Position numbers and translations under genes: made by a program
The notes under the pieces: model-generated
The model's database searches: none
What the model was told of the DNA's origin: nothing
The model's input: the letters and a program-made list of their open reading frames with translations, nothing else
Shown here: one piece after another, positions 1-11,104 of the stretch
Position numbering within the stretch: position 1 is the first letter of the stretch
How the letters are laid out: the number at the start of each line of letters is the position of its first letter
Source: Sipunculus nudus
Taxonomy: Eukaryota; Annelida; Sipuncula; Golfingiida; Sipunculidae
Direction: 5' to 3'
Assembly (NCBI GenBank): GCA_026874595.1
Contig: CM049316.1
Coordinates: forward strand, 33,485,339-33,549,338
DNA length: 64,000 bases

Positions 1-22
1 TTGGGTGAAAAAGTGTCAATAA

Positions 23-349
23 GGCCAAAAAAAAAAAAAAAAAAAAGGTATGGTTCTCAGGCACCACCCGCATCAATTTTAAACCCCCGCATCAAAAATT
101 ATTTTGATAGAAACTTAACAATTTCGAGCTGCAGCCGCTCGGACATTTCTTTCAAGAAGATAAAATCATAAAGTTTTCCTTTGTTATGTAAGGCTTTTAC
201 TTGTTTAGGAAAATAAATCTGTTATTATCATACTTTTCCCTTATCATTTGGCATTTTATCGAAACATACAAAAAAAATTAAAAATAAAAAGCGCCCGCCC
301 GCATTATTTTCTGAAGAAAAGTGCCTGAGAACCATACCTTTTTTTGCCT
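23..349. mobile_element. Small inverted-repeat element (MITE-like)
   Basis: The ends are inverted copies of AAGGTATGGTTCTCAGGCAC: left at 45-64, and its reverse complement at 321-340. Outside them lie poly-A on the left and poly-T on the right, then GGC/GCC, so the terminal repeat probably includes the homopolymers. The interior is AT-rich with CCCGC motifs and no coding potential. The size and structure fit a non-autonomous DNA transposon. I could not define a target duplication. Confidence 0.6.
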
Positions 350-809
350 AATTACAATCAATTTTTTATTCATTAATCATTTCCTTTTAATGCATGATTA
401 ATTATCTCCAGTTTATTTGACAAACGGCAAATGGAGATATTTGACATATTTAAAAAAAACTGTCTTGGATGACAGCGAACTTGATGTAAACATAACTGAT
501 ATTTTCATGTTATGAAAATGACTTTTATTTTATAACATAAATAGTGTCTCAAAGTTTCCCCAGTTTGCATACAAAGTCAGATGAGTTGGGGGATGGCATG
601 AAACTGAAGTGTAAATTGGCTTAAATGACGAAATCGCAGTGAATCAGTAATGTAAATGATAGGTTATCGAAAAAAACTACTTATCCAATCGACCCCCCCC
701 CCCCCCCGCCCCTAATTGCTGTCAAGTTTAGTTTCGAAATGATGTTAAATTTAGACCCGAACAAAAAGTGGAAAAAAATAAAAATAAAATATCAACTTAA
801 ATTTCTTAA

Positions 810-812
<3 letters not shown>

Positions 813-868
<56 letters not shown>
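813..868. repeat. (TA)n microsatellite
   Basis: An uninterrupted TA run adjoins the left end of the inverted-repeat element that follows it. Short frames reading poly Tyr-Ile across it are artefacts. Confidence 0.95.
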
Positions 869-869
<1 letters not shown>

Positions 870-872
<3 letters not shown>

Positions 873-1162
873 TAATTATACAAATAGAGGAATCAAATTT
901 TGTCAGACATTTTACTACTACGTAGTTCCGTGCAACGTGCTGCATTCATTAGGTAACACTGTCTGATTGAGATGGTATTGTTCATAACTGTGCATATTTG
1001 AGAAGTTTATGTTGTGTGGGCAGTCCTAGGTTACGTAATGGTTATAGGTTACCCGGTACGTTTGCTGCTTACTTTTACTTTAAATACATGCAGTACGTTG
1101 CACGAAACAACGTAGAAGTAAAAAATGTCTAACAATTAGATACCTCTATTTGTATAATAATA
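870..1162. mobile_element. Inverted-repeat element with ~80 bp arms
   Basis: The left arm (about 870-950) and right arm (about 1084-1162) are imperfect reverse complements. They share TATACAAATAGAGG at the outer ends and ACGTAG/GTGCAACGT-type segments further in. The ~130 bp centre is not repeated. It sits between TA-rich runs, as many MITEs do. No ORF is present. Confidence 0.6.
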
Positions 1163-1225
1163 AAGCTCTGGTGTCATACCATAGAGCACTGTAGCAGTTG
1201 TTTATCGCAGTAAACCATTAGTTTA

Positions 1226-1228
<3 letters not shown>

Positions 1229-1276
<48 letters not shown>

Positions 1277-1366
1277 TTTATGGACAGTTTTTATATACAT
1301 ACATATAAATATATTATATATATAGTTTATATGGACAGTATATATATATATATATATATATATATC
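1229..1366. repeat. (TA)n-rich block
   Basis: Several TA runs are separated by two partly repeated segments with the TTATGGACAGT / TATATGGACAGT motif. This is low-complexity sequence. From here to the first P450 exon (1367-2540) I see no gene, only scattered AT-rich sequence. Confidence 0.85.
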
Positions 1367-2540
1367 GTCCAAAGTAGGTGTGTTTGTGTGTGTTTATATG
1401 CCCAAACTAAAAATGTTTACTAAATTAATGACTAAACCTGGCACAGCTGGCTCTTAAATGATATACCAACTGCTTCATGTGACTAGGGAACTGACGTAAT
1501 ACCCGTCACTAACGTGAAATTCAGGCCTTGCTAATGACACTTTGCTGTAGACCGTTATATTTGATATCTACACATAAGCAAGGCGACCGTTTATTTTATT
1601 TCAGGCGTTAAAATTGCAGAATATAAAATAGAGGTATGTATGCTTTTTTCACTACTATCTAATTAATTTTATGTTTCGCATATGGCAAAAATCAGAAACC
1701 CAAGAAAACAAAAAGAATAGCCAAGCGCTTTAGGATATCAACCCTAAAGTTGACTTGCATATCTTCATGCAGTAGTAATTCAAACCGAAGCCTATATTCA
1801 TCACAATGTTTCTTAGATATCGCTCAGTTTATATCAAAGAGTCACGTAATGTGTATCCATGACCACCGATGAAGCCATCGTAATGTCAAATTAAGGAAAA
1901 AGAGGATTTATTAGCGCAAAGAACGGTGATTGTTATTCTTATATCTAATCTTGCTGAAAGGGTGTCTTTCTCTTAATAAAAATAAATAAAATAAATCATG
2001 ACACGCCCCCATGCGGACAGGTCTCGTCAAACTGATGATCGATTTCTTAAGAAAAAATGTTAAAAATTCTGCGGGGAAGAGCAAACCTAAATGAAACACG
2101 GGAGGCTAAAATTTAAATAGAGTAAATATTTCACATTAGAACAGGTAAAATAGGACAGTATAATGCCTCGAATGTGAAATATTACCGGGCAGCTAATATT
2201 TTATGCGTGGGCCTTAGAATCCCTGTTCAGTTAGAACAGAGGTCATGAATCCCGGACCCCCTTTGATAAAAAAAAAAAATAATCCCGTCAGTCGTAAGGC
2301 TGTGAATACTTTATACCTCCTGCGAATCATTGAACAGATGCTTAACACTCGTGGCCTAAGCGCAAGTGGGTCGTTTATTGACCCATAGCGAAGCAAACAT
2401 ATATGTTTAATCTGTGCTAATCTGCCCGGGGTCGCTGATAAGCCGTGCTGTGCATAATATTTTTTGTGTAAACAGCAACAAAGCTTGATGTACATTTTCA
2501 GACGGACTGTACGACAAACGGAGAGATATACACATATTAT

Positions 2541-2579
2541 TTGTTTTCAGTCCTACGTCCATCAAATACCCGAGAAGAT
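2541..2579 (+). other. Probable 3' splice site and 5'-UTR end, P450 gene 1
   Basis: A pyrimidine-rich TTGTTTTCAG ends at 2550, 29 nt before the proposed ATG. Gene 2 has a comparable TCTTTCTCGCAG 28 nt before its ATG. The two leader segments are dissimilar and in different phases relative to the ATG (2 versus 1), so they look like UTR rather than coding exon. This implies a non-coding upstream exon and a 5'-UTR intron in both genes. The upstream exon itself was not located. Confidence 0.5.
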
Positions 2580-3068
2580 ATGGCTGAAGATTACGGGGCC
2601 CCTCCACCTGAAATACCAGGCTGGCCTTTTCTCGGGAATATCTGCGACGTTAGCCCGGATACATTGCAGGCAGATTTGACGCGACTGATTAGAACCCATG
2701 GAAATGTGTTCATGTTGAAACTGCCTGGAAAAAGTATTCTGGTTCTAAGTTCAGCGGCAGCTATACTAGAAGCGTGCTATGACCGGGAAGATGACTTCGC
2801 CAGCCGACCACCTATGCCTTACATCTTCAGGAAAGCTATGTATGACTGCAATGACGTCACGTTTCTCAAGCATGGAGAGCCACATGACACTCTCCGAAAA
2901 AGTTTGAAACAAAACGTCGATTCTTACACTGATCCCGCAGAACGACTTGACGCCCTTTTAAAGCAAGAGTTTAAAGATATGATGAGTTGTTTCAAAGAAA
3001 TGAACGGAAAAGCGTTTGATCCTATGCCCTATATGATGAAGGTGATGGATGGAGTTTTCGTTGAAATG
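2580..3068 (+). CDS. P450 gene 1, exon 1
   Basis: Encodes residues 1-163: start MAEDYGAPPPE, the PGW hinge, the beta-1 region (KLPGKSILVLSS), helices B and C, and on to VFVEM. The exon ends at ATG followed by the donor GTAAGT, phase 0. The next in-frame ATG downstream is inside the fold, so this is the only start that keeps the hinge. Confidence 0.85.
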
Positions 3069-6000
3069 GTAAGTTTCCGCATATTCATTCAATACAAGGG
3101 CTTCACGGAATAAGTGAAATTATGGAAGCATATGCAAGTGAAAACAGAAACAGAAAGTGTTTTTCCTTGAAATGTAACAAGTTTTATTTTAAAGTTTGAC
3201 AGCTGAGACATGTAGTCCCGGCCGTCATACAGTCCCATATTCCCAGGTACATTCGTGCATAAGTGACTCAGCATTTGTGAATATTATTTGATTACGTTCT
3301 GAATCCGGATAATATGCCGGATCCATACCAAATCTAATCGATTCGGGCTTATTTGAAACGGCGAATGTGGATGAATGCAGATCTTGCGAAGGCAATAAAC
3401 ATAAATGTAAACTACTTTTTATTTACTGGCTTATGATATTTAAATTCACTTGCAAAAAGGCCTACGCCTAAACATACAAGGACTACAATAAAAATTATAT
3501 TAAATAGAAACACATACACATTGCGTTTTGTTTTTATGTAAAAGGTGTCTTGTGGGACATTTGAATTCGTGAGGGAGTCTGCAGCAGTGGTGCTTCGCCC
3601 TAAAATTACAATCCATGTTAAGCACTTTTTTTTATTTTCTAGATAACGGGGAAGCCTTTGGTAAAACATTCCCACATTGATGCAGGTTTGACGAGTCTTG
3701 CAGAAAACCTGGCAAAATGTACGTCTCTAAACTATGGCACGAATTTAGAGATTTTTCCACCGCTCCGATGGCTTCCGGTTGAAAGTACAAAAACATTGAG
3801 ACAGGCACAAGAGGCGGAGAAGGCGTCTGTCTGCGCTATGTTTGAGGAAGCTAAGGTTAGTATCTCCCACAGAAAGCATTTATCTATTTCAGTGTTTTTT
3901 ATGATAGATCCATGGCCTGTTGGTGGCTATACTATTGAGCCTCCTGAATTTCAGAATGTACATACGGGGTCAGGAATAAACTAGAAGTCATCATCTGTCG
4001 TTAAGGCATTAGATTGCATCTCCGAGGTTCTATCCAGATTTCTCCACAATTACATTAGGGACCGGCGGGGTCCCTACTGGGAACCTTCCGGGTCCTTGTT
4101 GAACGCCTTAACCACTACGCTACGTCATACTCCATTTTAATTATACCTCCGGCAAGTGGCGAGCTATTTGTGTAAATTATGCCCCCGGCAAGTGGCCAGG
4201 TATTATGTTTTCATTATAGTTACTTGAATTGTCTGTTAGCAACTTTCCTAAAAAAAGATATGAACGAATGTTGTTTAATATAACAGATTTACGCCATATT
4301 GATATAAAGCAGTTATTTCATCACGGCCGAGGGCCAGACACATTCACTGGTATTAGGAGCTTCATTCAGGACGATGACTTGTTTAAACTCTGTTTGATAC
4401 TCCACAAGGCTGAGATGTAAAAGAAAACCAACATAGTACAAATAGAATTATATACAATACATTACGTAATCTTCTGTGGACAAAGTATATATATATATAT
4501 ATATACACCACCACCTTAGGTTACATGTTTTTTTCCGTTTGTAAAGATTGCTGTATTTACTAACAAATTGTTGATGAACAAGTTCTCACATCCGTCACAG
4601 AGTTGTATAAGAACTTTTCCCAGGAGGAATGCCTAGATTTCATTGATATGCACATAGAGTAAGTTAGAAATTGCATAAATTATATATATAGGTGTAGAAT
4701 AGCTAGCTTTAGACCTGCAAATCTTATTAATTTCTAATGAATCCATATATATTAATGCTTGTACAGAGTGGCACGTGAGTAGGTTATTATATAACACACG
4801 TACTTTACATATATACTTTTAAGAAGGACTTTAGTTGTTATAAAAAACTAGTATCCATGTGTGTCTGAAATTTTCATCTACTCCTATTCAGCAATTAACG
4901 AGACAAACAGACAAACACTTTCACTTTCCACAAAGGACAGGCTTGTACACACAGGCACTCGTTTCCAGCACTACAATGGCCTAGAAACCGTAAACACATT
5001 GAGTATGGGCGATATACCAGTTATAAAAGAACAAGGTAATGAACTCCACCGCTACGCGGGCAAGACAACTTTTTTTCACAAGTCCGAATTCCGGAGAATT
5101 ATCCGCTTCTCAAGCATGATCACGCGCCTTTTTGTTGAAAACATCTTTAGTTACAAGATTAAACTTCCAAATATAAAAGTTCCCCACACTAACCGCGAAT
5201 TCCAGCACGTTTATTTCAGCTGCGACACCGTCATTAGGCATGTATACATTTACTAGTTGCGGAAGTTGACGTCATCCCGGGCTTAATGTATGTTATGGTT
5301 ATAGAACAGACGTTAATGTATACAAAACAAGTGATATAATGGTCCTGGTTGTGTTTGCATGCCATGCCCACTGATTTTCAACTTCATTGACAATTTGACA
5401 GCTGTTTGAATTGTGCGCCTAAAAGAGATGTAGAAAACGACTGGTACCATGCAGCCAATCACAGACGCCAGCTCAAGGGGAAATCCATTCAGCCCGGGGT
5501 GACGTCAACTTCCGCAACTAGTAAATGTATACATGACAAATGACGGTGTCGCAGCTTGGATAAACGTGCTGGAATTCGCGGTTAGTGTGGGGAACTTTTA
5601 TATTTGGAAGTTTAATCTTGTGAATAAAGAAGTTTTCAACAAAAAGGCGCGTGAACATGCTTGTGAAGCGGATAATTCTCCGGAATTGGGACTTGTGAAA
5701 AAAAGTTGTCTTGCCCGCGTAGCGGTGGAGTTCATTACCTTGTTCTTTTATAACTGGTATATCGCCCATACTCAATGTGTTTACGGTTTCTAGGCCATTT
5801 TAGCGCGGGAAACGAGTGCCTGTGCTTGTACACTCAGCTGCTTAATGGATCTGAAATAGGGTCAGCCGAGCTCGTGTACTACGATATGAGCGAATCAATT
5901 ATGCGCAGTGTCCAAAGTATCCCCACTTTACGCTAAATGAACAAGCGTGCATTCATACATATCATGTCATATGCATAGGGATGCTTTCAGACTGCCTGCC

Positions 6001-9000
6001 AGTGAGTCAAGGTGAATCGTTCGAGCGCCGATATGTCATTCCAACGCGTTAGTATCGGGTCCCCTCGAGATAATTATTCGTTCCAGTACAGATACCTTCA
6101 AAAGAGGATGAAACGTTCAGAATTATGTGACGGGGTTTGAAGTTTGTTAGCTATTAATGAGAGGCATGCATCTTTCCGCTATAACAACCATGCATATGCC
6201 CAGTTATTATCGGTCTGTTTTTAAGGTCAGTCAAAGCAGAATGAAACAAACATAAGTAAATAAACAAAATATTAACAAACGCTTGTAAACAGGCGCTTGT
6301 AAAAATATAGCCTTAGTTAACTGGAATAGAGAATCCGCATTTCCTTGTTTTATTTTCTTTATATATAGTATTTTTTAGATTAAAAATTTCAGAAAAAATG
6401 ATTTAGGATTAGTTATTCAAGACATGTGCTTATTTTGCCAAGAATTATTTTATGCGTTATTTATACGCATGCGCACGGGTAGCTTTGTGATTTTTATTAA
6501 ACGCAGATCAACAGACTGACACGATCCAAAGCCACACCAAGGAGCTTATTTGTTCTAAGGACTCTAGGAAGAAAACCACCATGATGCGAACGAACGAGGG
6601 ATTTCGTTTTTTTTCAGATTTCGGACGAGACAAAATTAAGAAGAATCGTGCAAAAAAAAAAAACCCACACAAATTCACTTCATTACCTGGAAAAGTGCAC
6701 AAAATCAACTCGAAATTTAGTCGGTTTTCCTTAACTTTAAGAACTAATCTCAATTAATCGAGCGAGGGCAGCTATCAGCAATATTACAGTGGACCTGGTC
6801 CTCATTTTTTAAACAAATATTGACGTTGTCTCTTTGTTCGCGAGGGTTTTTTAAATTCGCCATTTTCACCAAAAATAAAACATTCGTGAATAAGAGGTCT
6901 AAACGGCAAAGGCAGGTTCATCATCTGTCGTTAAGGCATTAGATTGCATCTCCGAGGTTCTATTCAGATTTCTCCACAATGACATTAGGGACCGGCGGGG
7001 TCCCTACTGGGAACCTTCCAGGCCCTTGTTGAACGCCTTAACCACTACGCTACGTCATACTCCATTTTAATTATACCTCCGGCAAGTGGCGAGCTATTAG
7101 TGTTAATTATGCCCCCGGCAAGTGGCCAGGTATTATGTTTTCATTATAGTTACTTGAATTGTCTGTTAGCAACTTTCCTTAAAAAAAAGATATAAACGAA
7201 TGTTGTTTAATATAACAGATTTACGCCATATTGATATAAAGCAGTAACTTCATCACGGCCGAGGGCCAGACACATTCACTGGTATTAGGAGCTTCATTCA
7301 GGACGATGACTTGTTTAAAGTCTGTTTGATGCTCCACAAGGCCGAGATGTAAAAGAAAACCAACATAGTACAAATAGAATTATATACAATACAATACGTA
7401 CATCTTCTGTGGACAATATAAATATATAACACCACCTTATATTACAATTTTTTTTCCGTTTGTCAACATTGCTGTGTTTACTAACAACTTGTTGATTAAC
7501 ACGTTCTTACATCCGTCACAGAGTTGTATAAGAACTTTTTCCAGGAGGAATGCCTTGGGCTCATTGATATGCACATAGAGTAAGTTAGAAATTGCATTAA
7601 TTCTATATATAGAAAGTGTAGAATAGCTAGCTTTAGACCTGCAAATCGTATTAATTTCTAATGAATCCATATAAATTAATGCTTACACAGAGTGCCACGT
7701 GAGTTGGTTATTATATATGATAACACACGTACTTTACATATATACTTTTAAGAAGGACTTTAGTTGTTATAAAAAACTAGTTTCCATGTGTGTCTGAAAT
7801 TTTCATCTACTCCTAATCAGCAATTAACGAGACAAACAGACAAACACTTTCACTTTCTACAAGGACAGGCTTGTACACACAGCTGCATAAATGGATCTGA
7901 AATAGGGTCAGCCGAGCTCGTGTACTACGATATGAGCGAATCAATTATGCGCAGTGTCCCAAGTATCCCCACTTTACGCTAAATGAACAAGCGTGCATTC
8001 ATACATATCATGTCATATGCATAGGGATGCTGCCAGACTGCCTGCCAGTAAGTTAAAGTGAATCATTCGAGCGCAGATATACGGTGACTCGTTTTTGAAC
8101 TTAGGAAAAAATATTTTTTTAATGTCATTCCAACGCGCTAGTATCGGGTCCCCTCGAGATAATTATTCGTTCCAGTACAGATACCTGCAAAAGAGGATGA
8201 AACGTTCAGAATTATGTGACGGGGTTTGAAGTTTGGTAGCTATTTATGAGAGGCATACATCTTTCCGCGATGTCAGCCATGCACATGCCCAGTTATTATC
8301 GGTCTGTCTTTGAGGTCCGTCAAAGCAGAATGAAACAAACATAAGTAAATAAACAAAATATTAACAAACAGACGCTTGTAAACATATAACCTTAGTTAAC
8401 CGGAATGGAAAATTTGTATTTCCTTGTTTAATTTTCTTTATATATGGTATTTTTCAGATAAAAAAATTTCAGAAAAAAAAAATGATTTGGGATAAGTTAT
8501 TCAAGACATATGCTAATTTTGCCAAGAATTATTTTATGTGTTTTTTATACGCATGCGCACGGGTAGCTTTGTGATTTTTATTAAATGCAGATCAACAGAC
8601 TTGGAAAGATCCAAGGCCACACCAAGGAGCTTATTTGTTCTTAGGGCTCTAAGAAAAAAAAAACCACCATGATGCGAACGAGCGAGGGATTTTCGTTTTT
8701 TTTTCAAGATTTCAGACAAGACAAAAATAAGAGGAATCGTGCAAGAAAATAAAAACCACACACACATATTCACTTCAGTACCTGAAAAAGTGCACATAAT
8801 CAACACGAAAATTAGTCGGTTTTTCTTAACTTTAAGAATTAACCTTAATGAATCGATCAAGAGCAGCTAATAGCAATATTACAGTGGACCTGGTCCTCAT
8901 TTTTGAAACAAATATTGACGTTGTCTCTTTGTTCGCGAGGGTTTCAAATTCGCCATTTTCACCAAAAATAAAACATTCGTGATTAAGAGGTCCAAACGGT

Positions 9001-9782
9001 AAAGGCAGGTTGAAAGGTAAAAGACATTAATACAAATATACTAAAATTGTATGTGTCCACATATTGATATTTTTAATGATAGCAGAACTTTCAAATTATT
9101 TGCAGTCATAATAATTTTTGGTTGATTCTTTGGATCCCCGTCAACCGTCCAACTATAAAGATGTTTTAGCACATATTGGTTACTCTGATTTATTTATATC
9201 ATTATAATTAACTTTCCGCAGGGTTTTTATATAGCGAGATCAGGAAAATGAAAATGAGGAATCGCGAAATTTTAACCCCGCGAAATGAAACCAAACACAG
9301 TATGCAATCCCCCAAAAAACACGGGCGCCGCCCTCCAGATCCGCCACTGTAAACTGCGGGTGTTACCCTTAACCACCATATTTTTTTTTCAAATCCTTTG
9401 AAAACTGTTTGAGCGAATTCGGGCAGACAAACCAAACACGTAACCAGTCAGAGGAAAATATATATATCGCCACCTGGTGGAGGTTAAGTAAACCTTACCA
9501 AGAACAACTATGAATCAGTTGACCATATCAGACTGTCCCTTAGCTCCCCGGTTAAAGACGATTAGTTTACAATGATCACCATATGATGGTAATATAGTGG
9601 AACCTGGGTGAAACCGTAATTAAAAGCAATGCTGAATTAAGAATTTCAACCTTTATGTAATGTTTTGTTCAGGCAAAAAGATATACAAATGTAGTATTCT
9701 CTGGCGCATACGTCACGCAAAACTCAAGTGGTTACGAATGTTGACATAAGAATTACAATCTTTATATAAATATATATATATA

Positions 9783-9817
<35 letters not shown>

Positions 9818-11057
9818 CTGGTGAATACCAGAGCAAAACTTACAGTACAACATTTGTTAAAAGCAAAACAGGACATTTAATAACACAACACTGAATTTAT
9901 TCAGTTTCGATCGGGTTTCACTCTGGTGTGCTGTGCTTACCCTTATCGCACTTATAATGTATACTAACAGGGGTGGATTTAGAAGGGGCGCAGGCCCCTC
10001 AATTTCGACCTTATGGGTCCGAGAACTTTTGTATAAAGACTTTTTAGTAAACCTGTACTCCCGGCATACATGTGATTACCATCCCGGGATATCACCTCCT
10101 TTCTAAGACCCTTTATCCACGTCAGAACAGAGTAGACAGCTTTCACAACAGCTGTAGTAATGTATTATGACATAAACGGCACTAGTATGATATCTGGTAT
10201 AACTGGAACTGTGCTTCTTTTATACTGGCCTGTGTACAGTCAAACATAGAACACAAACAGCCTATTTGAGAGCTGGTTCTAATTTAACATCTGATTCATG
10301 CAGGGCCTCCGAGAGGAAAATTTTGAGACCGTACTCCCACCCCCGTATTCAGTTATAAAAGATAAAAGAGACTTCCTCATTTTTTAGCAATATCTTGTGC
10401 CCTATTAGAAGCACTTAGCCGATCCATGCAGCTCCCCCCCCCTCCTAAGCTGTTTCTAGAAACTCCCGATTAAAAATTGAATGGTAGCCAGCACAAATTT
10501 TCTAAAGAGTCTACCTTAATTTTCAGGCGTTTAACTGGCCACTAAGTGAACCACCATTATTGGCCATAGCCCCGAAGAAAACTCAGGATTAACACCTATG
10601 TATATAAGCTATAGCATGAAAGAAGATCAAAACTGTCGCATTTTAAAGTAGCTTACAGAACACAGTCCTAGTCCGACCAGGCCCTCTCACGCTCTCCTTA
10701 CAAAAATATAATCACAAAAAAATTAGACTTTTACATTTTAAAACATTTAATTGGCCCTAAAGGAAATTCTTTGCTTGCCCGGGCCCCCTTTCGGGCTCTT
10801 CGGGGATCGGTACGATGTACCGGCTGACCCCTTCCCCTCCCCCCACCTCCCTCTCTCAGGGCCTGAAATCATGTCATTAAAAATGTAAAATGTGACAACC
10901 ATGTTATCTAAATCGAAAAAAAAAACTCACAATCCTAGGGACATACTCTTACGTATCATATTTTCTCTTTCTAACACTGAATAACCGTTCGTTCAGTCAT
11001 CTTCCTTCTTTGTTTTCTCTCTATCTCCCCCTTTTCCTCTTTCTTTCTTTCTCTCTC

Positions 11058-11104
<47 letters not shown>

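Larger units (their letters stand above)
3988..6917. repeat. Tandem duplication in intron 2, copy A (interrupted)
   Basis: The segment running from TCATCATCTGTCGTTAAGG to AAAGGCAGGT is repeated immediately downstream as copy B with a moderate number of substitutions and small indels. Without its 883-bp insertion (element plus one target duplication) copy A is about 2047 bp. It contains no P450-like coding sequence. Confidence 0.85.

Noticed and set aside
2214-2607. Minus-strand frames overlapping the 5' end of P450 gene 1
   Set aside because: They overlap the leader and first exon of the P450 in antisense and show no domain; they are shadows of the real exon and its upstream DNA.
4861-5256. 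131-codon frame with a similar 85-codon frame on the opposite strand at 5518-5775
   Set aside because: The two are mirror readings of the inverted arms of the hAT-like element and contain no transposase motif.
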